Assembly (NCBI RefSeq): GCF_001704415.2
Contig: NC_030816.1
Coordinates: forward strand, 81,594,713-81,658,712
From: Capra hircus
Lineage: Eukaryota; Chordata; Mammalia; Artiodactyla; Bovidae
Direction of reading: 5' to 3'
Length of the DNA stretch: 64,000 nt
Numbering within the stretch: position 1 is the first letter of the stretch; each line of letters starts with the position of its first letter. Positions 10,466 to 22,597 of the stretch are shown one piece after another. A program made the translations under genes and the position numbers. The notes below the pieces were generated by a model that saw only the letters and a list, made by a program, of their open reading frames with translations, had not been told where the DNA came from and made no database searches.

Positions 10466-11350
10466 TCGCAGGGCCCCGGCCCGCCCAGGGGGTGCGGCCC
10501 ACCGTGGGAGCGGCAGGCGCAGCGCCCTCACCGAGATCCCCCGCCGTGTGACCCATGCGCGGGTGGCCAGCACAGCTCTAAACCCTGGGGTAGGAAGACC
10601 CTTCCTTGGGAGAGACATCGGAGGGCCCAGACGGGCAGGACCTCAAAGGCTGACAGCTTGGTTTCATTTAAATTTTCTTCCCCACCCTGACCGGCTTTGC
10701 TAACAATGAAAATAGAGACCCAACTATTTTCAGGTGTTTGGAATATGAAGGGTGGGCCGTGGGGGAGGGAGACAGCCTCGGGAGGCCCCCCAGCAGAATC
10801 TGGGAGGAGAGGGGGACACCTGGGGGGCTCCTCTTGCTGCTCTGGACCAGGTAACAGAAGGTTTAGGACCCTTGTGGCCGGACTGAGGTTGCACTTAAGT
10901 GTTACGCTACTAATATTTGAAATAGACATGCCATTCCATTTGTTAATTTAAAAAAGGGAAAAAAACACAACCAGATGTGGACTGCATGCCGCGCTCCAGT
11001 CTGTGCACGGTGGTGATGGTATTGGAAAGGAACTGCTGCTGCTTTTCTTTCTTCTTTTATTTTTTTTTAAATTTCGTGAATTCTCAATGCTGTTGTATGG
11101 GAAGACGGTGCAACAGACCAAGGCTAATGGACCTTGCCATCCTCGCCAGCTTCTTCAGCTTAATTCTACACGAGTAGGTGGCGCCTGGGCTGCGGAAGGG
11201 CGGGTTTTATCCTATCCAGTATCAGTTAACCTTCTGTTTAGTAGTTAACCCGAGGTGGTGTGTTGCACACACCCACCGCCTCAATCTTCACCTCCTTGTG
11301 TGACCAAATTCCTGTGGACAGCCAATAAAATGACGTCCTCTGTTGTTTCA
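10466..11350 (+). other. 3' UTR of the terminal exon
   Basis: Sequence from the TGA to the expected cleavage site about 20 bases after the AATAAA. The first 120 bases are GC-rich and the rest is mixed, with a T-run at 11055-11068. It contains no recognised interspersed repeat, in contrast to the flanks, which fits a retained 3' UTR. Confidence 0.65.
11324..11329 (+). terminator. Poly(A) signal AATAAA
   Basis: 'gccaataaaatgacg' followed within 20-40 bases by a GT-rich element ('tctgttgtttcag', 'tctgtgtac') is the usual layout of a mammalian cleavage and polyadenylation site. It lies 859 bases after the stop codon. Confidence 0.7.
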
Positions 11351-11502
11351 GATCTGTGTACAGTTATCCTTCTCAGCTGACATGACACCACCACCACCCA
11401 GACGGCCTGCAGAGAGTTCGGTTTTACTGAAGCAGCTCTAGTGAGGAATGGTCCCCAGTCAAAACACCAGCTCTTTGAATTGTGGGGGATTCATGGGATG
11501 AT

Positions 11503-11709
11503 GGGGCTTCCCTGGTGGCTCAGACAGTAAAGAATCTGCCTGCAATGAGGGATACCTGGATTTGATCCCTGGGTTGAAAAGATCCCCTGGAGGAGGAAAT
11601 GGCAACCCACTCCAGTATTCTTGCCTGGAGAATTCCATGGACAGAGGAGCCTGGCGGGCTACAGTTGTTGGGGTCACAAAAAGTTGGACACAACTGAGTG
11701 ACTAACGCT
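11503..11709 (+). repeat. Bov-tA SINE
   Basis: A full head and body are visible: 'ggggcttccctggtggctca', 'tttgatccctgggttg', 'ggcaacccactccagtattc', 'acacaactgagtgac'. It inserted just downstream of the terminal exon's poly(A) site. Confidence 0.92.
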
Positions 11710-14700
11710 GTAGTGGACTTTGTTCCCTTTTTACAGATTGGGCCATGATTGCGGATCTGTGGCCAGTTGTGGGGAGAGGGCTCAGGGAGAAGCTGGGCTG
11801 GGGCCGTCTGCTCTGCCTTGGGCTGTGTTTGAGTGTTGCCAGAGCTCAAAGGTCACTTGAGATCCTGGTAAAGGTGTCAACAGAGAGGAGGAGAAACTGG
11901 CTTATTTTAGGCGGGGATCATGTAGATTGCCATTCTTATCCAGACAGTAATCAGAATGGAATTAAGAAAATTACCACTTCACTCAGGTTTGTGTATCATC
12001 TAAAAGGGAACTCACCAGCTCTGCATTTAGGAGGGAAGCCACTTTGGAGGAAGCTGCAGGGACTAAACCCCCTTCTGTCCTTTCCAGATGATAAACCCAG
12101 CAAGCAGACCCACTCAAGTTCAAAGCTGTGCGCTTGCTCCTCACAGCCACATGAAAGCAAGGTGCACTGGTCAGTGACACCAGAAGCCCTGGATGATCTG
12201 CACTGATGGAAAAGGGTTGTTTCTCCTGAGAAAGAGTTGCCCTTTTATAGAAGAAAAGCAGAAAAGAAGAAAGAAATAGAGAACACGATTTCAAGTCTTC
12301 TTTGGAATAAGGTCATTTGTTCGTAGGTAAAAAAATAATCTGTGCTGAAAATAGCTGCAGTCAGTGAGTTCCCTTCTAGATGATACATGAGCCCGAATGA
12401 AGAGGTAATTTTCTGCAGCGAATCTTTGAACCATCCTTATGTTTCATACTCTGTACATGAATAGAAAGTGGGAAAGGTAAATTATGTGCAGCCATTTTTT
12501 ATTTTCTGGGCCGCTTCACTTGTGAATTTATACTTCACAGTCGGAATTTATACTCACAGGGAGAGAGTCCTTTCTTACGCAGCCACACATACCCACTGTC
12601 ATATACACACACAAAATTCTTGCAAACGCTGCTTGTGAGCAAAAAGTGGCAGCCCCTCAAAGTGTCTTCCTTGACTTCCCAGATTCTCTCTGTTCTTTGC
12701 CTCCTTCTGTCTGCTCCCCAGAGACCTGGAAGAGAGTTGGACCAGGTGAGAAGAGAAAGGTGGCTCAGTTCTCACTGCTCCCTGTGTGGGCAAGTCCATT
12801 CTCGGCTTCTTCACCTGGAGGAAAATACAATGGCCTCTCTATCTCTAACATCCTCTGATTCAGTGATTGCAATTTCCCATGACCAGTCCTCTTCCCACCT
12901 CACTGGGAAAAAGTCCACGGAGCAAGGATCCCTACTTACTTTTCTCTACATAAGGCATGTTTGCTTAATATTTAATGTCAATCCTCCATCCCACCTTCAA
13001 GTCCGTCCCCTATACATGCTTGATACCGCTTATCAAAGAGGGGATTGGGGGTATTGGTGACACCCAGCTAGGATCTTCAGGGTCCAAGAGGAAGATGAAC
13101 TTGAGTGAGCCAATTTGCTAAGACAATTAACCTCTTAAAACCCCCAAACCAGAGGGATCCCCTTAGTCCTTCACTCTGTGGCTTGAAAAAGAATGGAGTG
13201 TCTACAGGTTGAACAGTTGTGCTCCCAGGAGCTGCCTTTCTTCCCTGTGGGTGGAGGGTTGATCTTTAGCAGACTGATTTCCCCGGTTATGGGTCTGCAT
13301 TTCCCATCACCTGATTGCGTATAAATCTATTTAATATTGAGTAGTTCATCTAGTTGTGGCTGAACAGACCTTGATCTTTCTACATTCTGTCAGTGGGTTA
13401 TGGATTGATTGCATACTAGCTATAAAATGTAGGATAAATATTTTACCATGCTATTAAAGCTTGGACCGTTCTCAAAAACACTCACGTACCCACTCATTTT
13501 GTTGTTTAAAAATTCATCTGCTTCCATCCTTCCAGGAGGGCTCAGGTGCTTCAGGCTTTCTCAGGCATGTGAAGGCTGGATTTAGCCTGAATGCCCTCGT
13601 TCCCAGGAAGGCTGTGGGATGGAATACCAGGGCAGCTAACAGCCTGCAACTGAAAGGGCATGGTGACATGTCGCTCTGTGCCTGGGGAGAATCAGCCCAG
13701 CGCTTGTGCTGTGCTCACTCAAAAATGCTCATTCCAGCTTTCAGATGTAATCATTTCAGCCTGTGAGAAGGATGGCACATTCTCACCCTGAGCCAGCAAA
13801 AAAGCCAGATACCTGTTCTGGTCCGGAATAGCACCAAGGAAGGATGTCCTCAGAGCTCTTCCCAGCTCCTCCAAGTGCACTGCCATCTTCCCCTCCTGCA
13901 TTTAGGATGCTGACTGGGGTTCAAAACGAGAGGCAAACCCCATGTTAGGAGGTATGAGTGGCTCAAGCCCTTTCTGTGGCTTTGAAAGCACCTTAACTCT
14001 TCATGTCCTGATTCAACCCCAAGAAAAATGGGTTTGCCAACACTGGCAGTGGTGCCCTTGATGCTGAGGCGTGTGACGGCATCTCCAGGGAAGCACTGGA
14101 ACTCAAGCTACTTGGGGTCCCTGGCGCAGCCTTTTGGGGGTACAGAGCTGGTGACCTGCCCCTCTGTGGGTCTCAGAGCCTCCCAGCCCTCCACCCCACA
14201 AATGATTCTCTGTAACATCACTGCCCTGTTCCAGAGCTCAGCCCACAAACCACCCTCTTCACCTGGAACCCTGTGTTTCTCTGCCTTGGCTTACAGTTTT
14301 TTAAGTTAGCTGAAAGGCATCAGGGGTTTGGGATAACAGTATACAGGATATTTCCAAAGTTAGTTGCCTTTCATTTTTCCACACTGGTTAGCCCACTTAG
14401 TTCTTGACAGGTAAGAGATAGAGGATAAAGGGAATAAATGTTAAATATACTTTTCTGATTAATGCCTTACCACTGTTTTGAAGCTGAGCCGAAATCAAAT
14501 CAATGTTTACATTTTGTATTAAGTACCTATGTGTCTTGCATGTGTCAAATGAGAGAGCCTTTCAGAAGAATTCTCAATCCTTCTGGCCCCTGCACCTGCC
14601 CCGGAGACGTGCACGCGTCACTGAATGTTGTTTCCCATGTTACCGTGTTAAAAAAAAAAAAACAAAAACCTGCCTCTCATTTGTTCTCTTGAAATGTGTC

Positions 14701-15588
14701 TCGCTCTGTCTTATAAGTTTAAGTTATCATTGAAATATTAAATAAGCCGAAGCGCCGTTTTCTTGCAAATAAATGTCAAAGATGCTAACAGTTTCGTAAA
14801 TCAGTAAATCCTGTGTACTTGCCCTTTGTATGTGGTCCTGATAATATAGCCAAGATGGATTTTCAAATACAAGTAGTTAGTACATTAATCCAGCCATTCA
14901 AAATAATAGGGAGGTCAGAGAGTGGATTGTTTCTGGAGCAACCGAATTTGCAGCTGCCACAAAACTAGATAAACGGCCTCCACTGAAATTATTTTTTCAA
15001 TCTCATAAACCCCAGGAATTACATACAGAATAGATTGGAAATGAGCATCTTGTGCTAATGCAAAGACTTTTCCTTCATTAATTGCTGATTTTTTTAAAAG
15101 ATACTTGGTATTGCTTCTGAAGATGTAAATGAAAAACTCTAATTGCCCTTGGTCTTTTAAGGTGGATTGTTAAACCAATGGCATATCCAGAGACCTATTT
15201 TCTAGGTTTACATGAATGGAGATAGTTTTGGCCTGCAGCTGAAAAAAAAAAGAGAAAAATGTTGAAGCCTTGCTGACTGTTTGTCCGGGGCATCCTGGGT
15301 TAGTATTTCACAATAGTCAAACATTTTGGCATAGAAGGGAAAAAGAGCATTTTAAACTTAAGTGGTTTCAAAGCCCTACATCTGAACCATGGTGATCAAA
15401 CAACACATAACATTGCATGTTTTCAGAGAAATTATGCTTATTTATATGCCTTTCATGTTTTACTCAATGTTTGCAGAATTGATCTTAAATCTGAAATGAA
15501 ACAAGAAAGTATTTTTCTCCTTTAATAAAAAATGCAAATGGCATCAAATATAAAGCTCAGTCTTCATAGGCTAGACACTGGGTAATTC
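11710..15588. other. Unique non-coding sequence
   Basis: Almost 3.9 kb with no clear young repeat. An A-run lies at 14650-14662. Positions 14750-15588 are AT-rich, repeat-free and contain homeodomain-like ATTA cores, so they could be a conserved regulatory block (inference). ORFs such as 11745-12206 and 12620-13060 look random. Confidence 0.45.
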
Positions 15589-15602
15589 AAAAGGTGTTCA
15601 GG

Positions 15603-15903
15603 GGCTTTCCTAGTGACTCAGTGATAAAGAATCCACCTACCAATGCAGGAGACACGGGTTTGATCCCGGATCCAGGAAGATCCCACGTGCCGTGGAGCAG
15701 CTAAGCCTGTGTACCACAACAATTAAGCCTGTGCTCTAGAGCCCGGGAGCTGCAACTACAGAAGCCTGTGGGCCCTGGAGACCGTGTTCTGCAACAAGAG
15801 AAGCCACTGCAATGAGAAGTCCATGCCCCGTAACTAGAGAAAAGCCCGAGCAGCAGCAAAGACCCTGCACAGTCAAAAATAAATAAACAGAATGATATTC
15901 TTT
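15603..15903 (+). repeat. CHR-2-type tRNA SINE
   Basis: The head 'gggctttcctagtgactcag' is followed by the CHR-2 body ('ctaagcctgtg', 'gctctagagcccgggagctg', 'gccactgcaatgagaag') and an AAATAAATAAA tail. A probable 14-bp TSD with two mismatches (aaaaggtgttcagg / aaaaagtgtacagg) lies at 15589-15602 and 15904-15917. Confidence 0.88.
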
Positions 15904-16059
15904 AAAAAGTGTACAGGAGAGGAGAAGTGACTTGCAGTACTGAATTTGCACTGTGGAGACACCCATCTGGATAATAACGGGGTTTTCCGACCATGGATAG
16001 CCTGACTGGTTTCTTGCTGCTTCGATTCTTAACTTTTCATGTTTACTAATGACTTTAGA

Positions 16060-16334
16060 GCTTCCTTGGTGGCTCAGATGGTAAAGAAGTGGGAAGTGGA
16101 AGTGTTAGTAGCTCAGTTATGTCCGACTCTATGTGACCCCCAAGGAACACAGCCCACTAGGCTCCTCTGTCCATGGAATTCTCCAGGCAAGAATACTGGA
16201 GTGGGTTGCCACGCCCTCCTCCAGGGGTTCTTCCTGACCCAGGGATCAAACCCGCGTCTCATACATCTCCTTCAGTGACAGGCAGATTCTTACCATTAGC
16301 GCCACCTGGGAAGCCCTGCCTGCGATGCAGGAGG
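16060..16334. repeat. Composite inverted SINE (tRNA head + / Bov-tA -)
   Basis: Positions 16060-16089 are a + strand SINE head ('gcttccttggtggctcagat', 'ggtaaagaa'). A complete minus-strand Bov-tA follows (about 16098-16318, ending 'cacctgggaagccc'), and then the + head resumes as 'tgcctgcgatgcagga'. The whole unit is flanked by ctttaga at 16053-16059 and 16335-16341. Either a Bov-tA inserted into a tiny SINE copy, or the unit was made by fold-back during reverse transcription. Confidence 0.75.
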
Positions 16335-16341
16335 CTTTAGA

Positions 16342-17694
16342 ACAACGCAGAACTTCAAACCCCCCTAATCCACTTGTTCTGTGTTCCACTTTCTAACACA
16401 CAGACACGCACACCAACTTGCAATCTCACCATATAGGAATCGTGTTTGGCTACTAGGAACAACACCCCCTCCCCCCCCAAAACAAAACAGTGCCTTAGAC
16501 CAGAGGATGTCTTTGCTGTCATGCAAAGTAAGTCCAGAGACAGGCAATCCAGAGTCCACAAGGTCATCAATGTCCAGACTTCTTTCTCTTTCTGTCTTGC
16601 CATTCCTTGCACTGGCTTTCATCCTCAAGGTCACTTCATGGTCAGAATTTCTGCTGCAGCTCCAGCCCTCGATGCTGGAAAGGAGAGAGTAGGAGGAATA
16701 AGATGGGCACATGAGAATTTAGATGGCTCCTTCTAGAGAACTTTACTAGAAACTCACTCTGATTTCTTCATGGCCAAAGTTGAGTCACATGGCCACCCCT
16801 GGGTGCAAAAGAGGCTGGGGAATGCGGTGTTTCAGCGGGGCACTTTGCTGCCCCAAATAATATCGGGGTTCTGTTAGTATGGAAGAAGGGGAAATGAGTA
16901 TTTGCTAAATAACCACAATAGATAACTTCACCTCCTTCTTATGAGTTCTCTCAACCCTTCTCTTCTCCACCAAAAAACAACAACAACAACAACAAAGCTC
17001 TGTTTTTATCCACTTTGCTCTCCCTTTAGAAAGTTCCTATTTCTTAAAGTAGGCTTGACCCCTCTCTCCCACGACCTCTAGGATCCAGGCCCTTCTGTCT
17101 TGCATCTTCTATTTTTGTCTTTCCATTAGTTGCTTTTTCTATGCCATCAAATAATTTCCTTAAAAAAAATCATCTCCTTTTTAAAACAAACGCAAACACC
17201 CAAGAAGCTCTTTCTTGTCCCTCATGCCCAGTTTCCCCACCTGGCACATTTCTGGGATGGTCTCTCCAGGGTCTTCAGTGGTCAAACCCACTGGCCTCAG
17301 TCTGCGTTCTCTAGCACCTCAGAGGCCCCTGAACTGTGGTGCGGCCATCAGTGGGATGAACTGCAGGAGAAAGGCAGGCACACAGGGTGGGGGTGGTCCT
17401 GAGGGTCCTTCTCTCACAAGCCCTCTGTGCTTTTCCAAGGGGCTCCCACTTGGTAGCAGGACTCTGTTATTTCAGTTGGCATCTCCTTGCTCTCTGCTTT
17501 CTTTGCGTGTCCCCTACGCGAGGACACGTGGCAAGGCTTGGTCCTTGCCCTCTGCCCTTTGCTCCTCTCCTATCATCCCCCTGCAAAACCTTCCCTACTC
17601 CCACGCCTTCTACTCTCACCTCTCTTGTGGATTTGAACTCCTTGTCTCCTCACCTCTCCAAGTACTAGCCCCACATCTGACAGCTGCCTGGTAG
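16342..17694. other. Unique non-coding sequence with (CAA)n
   Basis: Contains a short (CAA)n run at about 16977-16995 and a C/T-rich region at 17400-17690. The 159-codon open frame at 17215-17694 has no support as an exon. Confidence 0.4.
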
Positions 17695-17775
17695 GAGGAA
17701 GAGCTTCAGAACCCAGGATTCTGGCTCCAGCTTGTCAACAGCATGCTCTGTAACCTCAGGCAAGGGTGAGAGTCT
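17695..17775 (+). repeat. Possible MIR fragment
   Basis: 'gattctggctccagctt' then 'gtaacctcaggcaagg' and 'agtttctgtacccatgaatg' follow the order of the MIR core. It is heavily diverged. Confidence 0.5.
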
Positions 17776-17829
17776 CTGGCCCCAGTTTCTGTACCCATGA
17801 ATGAGCTGCTTCTGGGGTCATCACGTCAC

Positions 17830-18480
17830 TGCTGGCTCAATGTCCTCTTAACGTCCCACCATCACCCCAAACCCAGCATGCCTAAGATTGAATTCAACAT
17901 CCTTGCCCCAAACCAGTGCTTATTTTAGTTGCTGCTCTTCTCGTGGAGTCCTAAGCTGAAGACTCTAGAGTGGCCTTTGAGCCTTCTTCTCCATCCAGTC
18001 AGGTATCAAGTCCTGTTGGCTCTTCTCATACAGTATCCATCAAATCTGCATTGCTACCTTTGCTATCCATCCCCCGCTGCATTGCCACCTTTGCTGACTA
18101 CTTCCAGAATGTTGTGACGGCTGCCAAGATCTCCTCCTCTTAAATCTTTTCCTATGCTTGTCCACCCCATACAACCCAGGGAAATTAACCTTCCCAAGCC
18201 ACTGCTAGGCATGTGTCAGATCCCAGGTGTAAGATTACAAGGCTTTTCTTGCCCATATGCTGCTTGACCTCTGTAATCTAGCCCCAACTGGTGTTCCTGC
18301 CTACTGTCCCTCCCTTCCTGGGTGTCCCTCTCTGACCGCCTGGCTTCTTCCTCTTCTAGCAGGACCCATGCGCTTCCCCCCACCCCACCCTCACTCTGCT
18401 CCTCCTGAATCTCTCCTTTCCCCGCACTCTTTCCTTTCAAGGCTGTGCTCAGGGACCAGCACCTCCATGAGATAGCTGGC
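17830..18480 (+). mobile_element. L2 LINE fragment
   Basis: Ordered matches to the 3' half of L2 are visible: 'gcctaagattgaattcaaca', 'caggtatcaagtcctgttg', 'tgacctctgtaatctagcc', 'ctggtgttcctgcctac'. The reading frame is destroyed. Confidence 0.7.
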
Positions 18481-18544
18481 CGCTGGAGGGATCCCCTGTT
18501 TTCCTGAATTCCTCTGTATTCCTCAAGTACTAGGTCTGTCACGT

Positions 18545-18675
18545 ATTTTCTTTAACTGAGATACAGCTCACATACCGTGAACGCATCCTTTGAGAAATTC
18601 ATGTGGGGGTCTCAAGTATACTTGGAAGTACATTCCTACCATCACCATGAATTCCACATTTCCATCACATATTTG
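18545..18675 (-). mobile_element. Old L1 3'-end fragment
   Basis: 'taactgagatacagctcaca' and 'cctaccatcaccatgaatt' correspond to antisense L1M 3' UTR sequence; short and diverged. Confidence 0.5.
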
Positions 18676-18679
18676 ATGC

Positions 18680-19329
18680 TCCTTCCAGACCTCCTGGTAT
18701 TTCTATTTTCACGTGAATGTCCTCTCTCCCAGTAAAACATGGGGGCCTTTCCAGGCAGGATACCTCGGCCCGAGGTGGCACTCGAAGGCTCAGGAAGGCA
18801 GAGGCGGAAATGATGAGGACACGTGACAACAGTTCAAGAAACGAATACAAACTCCTAAGGGGACCCCAACCTAAGATGTGAGGGCCTCAGAGAAAAGTCA
18901 TTTTGCCTTTTTACCCTCTTATGTGTCCCTGTGGTAAGGAAATGAATTGTTGGAAAATGCAAGTTCCTGCGCAGAGATCAGCTTGAACTAGGAGCAAGTC
19001 CTGCTGGGTGCTCAGAAGACCGCCAGCTCCCCTCCACAAGTCCACCCAAGGCCCCTACTTCACGTCTTGTGCCAAGGCATTTATTCTAATTTGGGATAAA
19101 ATTGGTGCCTTAAGTCAATTGTCTCAAATAATTCCAAGAGAAAAAAATGAAAGGATTTTGAAAATATAAAATCTGTGATCAATAGGAAACTAACTTGGAT
19201 TATTTGTGGATTGCATGATTTCTAAAAAAAAGTTTTAAAATAAAAACCCATGAACCAGTTCTGTTGACACTTATTGGACACACAACACAGTGTGGGTCAT
19301 TGACCAGTGCTCATCGCTTTCTGTGCTGT
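18680..19329. other. Unique non-coding sequence
   Basis: No gene or repeat recognised. Confidence 0.4.
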
Positions 19330-19815
19330 GATGTTCGGTGGCTAAGTCGAGTCTGACTCTTTGCCACCCCGTGGACTGCAGCACGCCTTCCCTGTCCTTC
19401 ACTATCTCCCAGAGTTTGCTCAGACTCATGTCCATTGAGTTAGTGATGCCATCCAACTATCATTACCAGCTTCTGCTCCTGCCCTCAGTCTTTCCCAGCG
19501 TCAGGGTCTTTTCCAGTGAGTCAGCTCTTCACATCAGGTAGCCAAAGTACTGAAGTTTCAGTTTCAGCATCAGTCCTTCCAATGAATAATCAGGGTTGAT
19601 TTCCTTTAGGATTGACTGGTTTGATCTCCTTGATGTCCAAGGGACTCTCAAGAGTCTTCTCCAGCACCACAGTTCAAAAGCATAAATTCTTCAGTGCTCA
19701 GCCTCATTTATGCTCTCACATACATAATGACTACTGGAAAAGTCATAGCTTTGACTAGATGGACCTTTGTTGGCCAAGTGATGTCTCTACTTTTAAATAC
19801 GCTGTCTAGACTAAT
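19330..19815 (-). mobile_element. BovB LINE 3'-end fragment
   Basis: Antisense BovB from its 3' end ('ggctaagtcgagtctgactc') through 'tccagtgagtcagctcttca' and 'ggattgactggtttgatctc' to 'ggacctttgttggccaa' and 'ctgtctagac'. About 480 bp, frame broken. Confidence 0.9.
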
Positions 19816-21034
19816 GCATTTTGGTGTATACTACTTTTCTTATAATACATATCATATACACTTTTTACCAATAGAGTAAAAAGTCATTCCATAAATTGGC
19901 TTGAAACTCCGAATATATTTTTTCATGGAAACAAAATTTTAAAAGAGTATTTAGGCCCCCAGTCAGTCCACAAAACAGTCCATAATTGATCTGAAGTCAT
20001 ACAAATGACTATCCTAGAGTCTAATCTCCCCAAGGCACTTATGAACCCCAAACTTCTCCAAGTTCTGGCCCCTGAGCCTGGCTCCACAACCCTGGGAACC
20101 CTGCCCACCCCTGAAGACTGGACTCTCCTCTGCTGCTCTTTCTACCAAGTAGATCCAAATCCATTTTAAGGGAACTCACTGGATTTCTTTAAAAATTGCA
20201 ACTCAAACCTAAAAAACTGGAAGAAATCCTTAAGTTTTCTATTTCCAGAGATTCAAAAAAGTTAAATTCACCTTCACAAGTTATGCATCAAGGTATCTCT
20301 TGAAAATAAGCTTTTTCTTTTTCTTTAAAGCCTTCAGGAATTTCAGCTGAGATGATTTTCTGGCAAAAATTCTAGCTAAATCCAACTTGACCAAACATGG
20401 ACAACTCACGGAGATTGAGAATTTATTTTTTTGCTGATATCCTGAATCAAAACATACAATGTTCTTTGAGGAATGTCTAGCTGACACTGAAATCATGTTT
20501 AAAGAGACATTATTTTGTGAAGCCTTTTAAAAAGGTTTCCTTGACTTAATCAACACACTCTGGAAAGGTACAAAGGATATGCAAAAATTCTTTTTAATGT
20601 CCTTTTTGGAGAAATCTGGCCAGAAAACATATCTGTTGGCAGCATCTGTGTTTTCTGATTGATATCTAGTCTGAAAATTAAATGTAATTAATTTGTTAGG
20701 TCAGTCTGGAAGCTTCACTGGAAAACACAGTTTCTGGGGATAATGAAAACAGATGGCTTCAGAGCCCAAACCCACTGTTCTCATGGGAATGCCAAAAGGG
20801 GTTCTCCATGTCCCTAAATAACAGCCTTGGATCAGCTGTATTGAGGCCACAGAAAGGGCCTGTGCCCTGATGCTCTATTATTTCCTGAAATCCTGGATGT
20901 CTTGCCTGAGGCAAGTCAGCTTTCTAAGACCTCAGTAAAAATTAACTTCCTACTATAAAACCTAAATTAGAACATGATAGAAGGTAACTAGAAATGTAAG
21001 ATCCTTCCATCTCACTCTTTTTCTAAATTTTGGT
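19816..21034. other. Unique AT-rich non-coding sequence
   Basis: Repeat-free by eye. Positions 20540-20700 are AT-rich with an 'atatgcaaa' octamer-like site and TAATTAAT-like cores. No coding signal. Confidence 0.4.
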
Positions 21035-21168
21035 TTGTTTTAATTTTTTATTATTATTATTATTTGCCACATGGCATGTGGGATCTTAGTTTCCTGATCT
21101 GAGATTGAACCTGTACCCCTTGCCGTGGAAGCTCAGAATCTTAACTGCTGGACCACCAAGCGAATCCC
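21035..21168 (-). repeat. CHR-type tRNA SINE, truncated
   Basis: A T-rich lead with a (TTA)n run precedes 'catggcatgtgggatcttag', 'gatctgagattgaacct' and 'taactgctggaccaccaa', the antisense of a CHR SINE head. Confidence 0.8.
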
Positions 21169-22593
21169 ATCCCATTCCTGGGGTCAATGTTATGGATGGC
21201 AATGACCTTCTGAAAGTTTAGTTTCGTAGTTTCTTTCATGATCAAGCTACAGGCTAGGCATACACTATTCTCCCATTTTACCACTCTCAGTTTGTCTAGG
21301 CTAGAGATTTGAAGTTTAAAAGACACTCAAGGGAGAGCCCATTTATGAAACCCAGAACCACTGCAACTTTACCTGTTATACCGGTTGAAGCTCCCCGCAT
21401 GCCCCCTCCTCTTCACAAGGACACCAACTTAAATCTGTCACGTACAGGATATAAACTAGGGGCCTCATAAAACAGACCTGGTCACCTCGGGACACACCAG
21501 CTCCCTGTGACTTGGCCCCTCCTTGTGGCCAGTGGACCTCTATCATTTGCAGGAATTCACCTGTAAACTTCTACCTTCTGTAACTGATCATTTTAAGGTT
21601 TCATATCATCAAAGGAAGGGGCTGGTATACGTTTCTGCCAAACATGCCCTTATGTGTTCAGTATCAGTATCTGTTGCTGAGAAAAATTCCTTAAACCCTT
21701 TTCTGAGCACCGTTTCCCTGCCAGGAAGGAGACCCAACCACTTCGAGCTGAGTAGAAGAGCAGTGCTTTATTCTAAAAGGAGAGCAGATCTTTTTCTTTA
21801 CTAAAACTTAAAAAAAAAAAAAAAAAACAGAGTCTATGTTTTTGTAACCCACAGTAACCAGATGAACTATATTCAATTCTCAGTGTTTTATAGAAAATCC
21901 ATTGAGCATACAGATAATCCACAAGAAGCCGTCAGAAGCCATTTGACAGTAGACTCGATTCTGAGATGATCTGCAGTGGTGAGGAAGGAAGAAAATGCAT
22001 TTGAGGGGACTGGGCCTCAAGTCATCCCAAGTTTAAAACCCTTTTCTAAGTGAAACTCGGGTGCACACTTGGAGAGAATCAAGTGTTGACAGTTTCTCTC
22101 AATTCACAGAACTGGGACATCCCTGACACACATACCATGGTGATAAGCAGTAAAACTCTCATATGAATATTTGGGTTTTTAACTTTTGTTCTAAGGTAAG
22201 GCATAAAGGAAAAAGATGCCCAAGCAGTGTGGTCATAGAATGCTTGTAATTGGCTATGAGCATCTTAGTCCTCAGAACTTCCCAGCCGCACCCCAGGAAG
22301 CCCCTTCTTTCTTCTCGGCTCACTCGGTCCCAGGCTCAGACTCAGGGGAATCCTGTTAAAGGGTCCTGTGGTGGCAGGAAGTCACTTTAAAGGCCACCTA
22401 ACAGAGTGTTTCTCACCGCAGGTTGGGGTCCACAAGCAGGTCATGGAATAAGTTTAGTGGATCTGAAACTGTGGGTAAGCCTTAGGAAAATCCATTCTAA
22501 CTGTATCCTGCCTGCACTGATCAAGGTCACTTTAATTGTTGCTACAAAAGACGTGCTTGCATGTTCTTCAAGTAGCACGTGGTCCTAAACAAC
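21169..22593. other. Unique non-coding sequence
   Basis: An 18-base A-run lies at 21810-21827. The 93-codon open frame 21523-21804 ends just before it and has no recognisable domain. No other feature seen. Confidence 0.4.
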
Positions 22594-22597
22594 ATAA

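Noticed and set aside
9938..10618. 226-codon minus-strand open frame and a 224-codon + frame at 9877-10551
   Set aside because: Shadows of the GC-rich terminal exon and its pyrimidine tract. The + frame containing 10067-10465 has the acceptor and a plausible protein tail; the others do not.
14650..14662. A-run as the tail of a processed pseudogene (also at 21810, 36651)
   Set aside because: No upstream cDNA-like open frame and no TSD found around any of the runs.
17215..17694. 159-codon + frame as a gene
   Set aside because: C/T-rich low-complexity translation, no domain, and it ends just before old MIR and L2 repeats.
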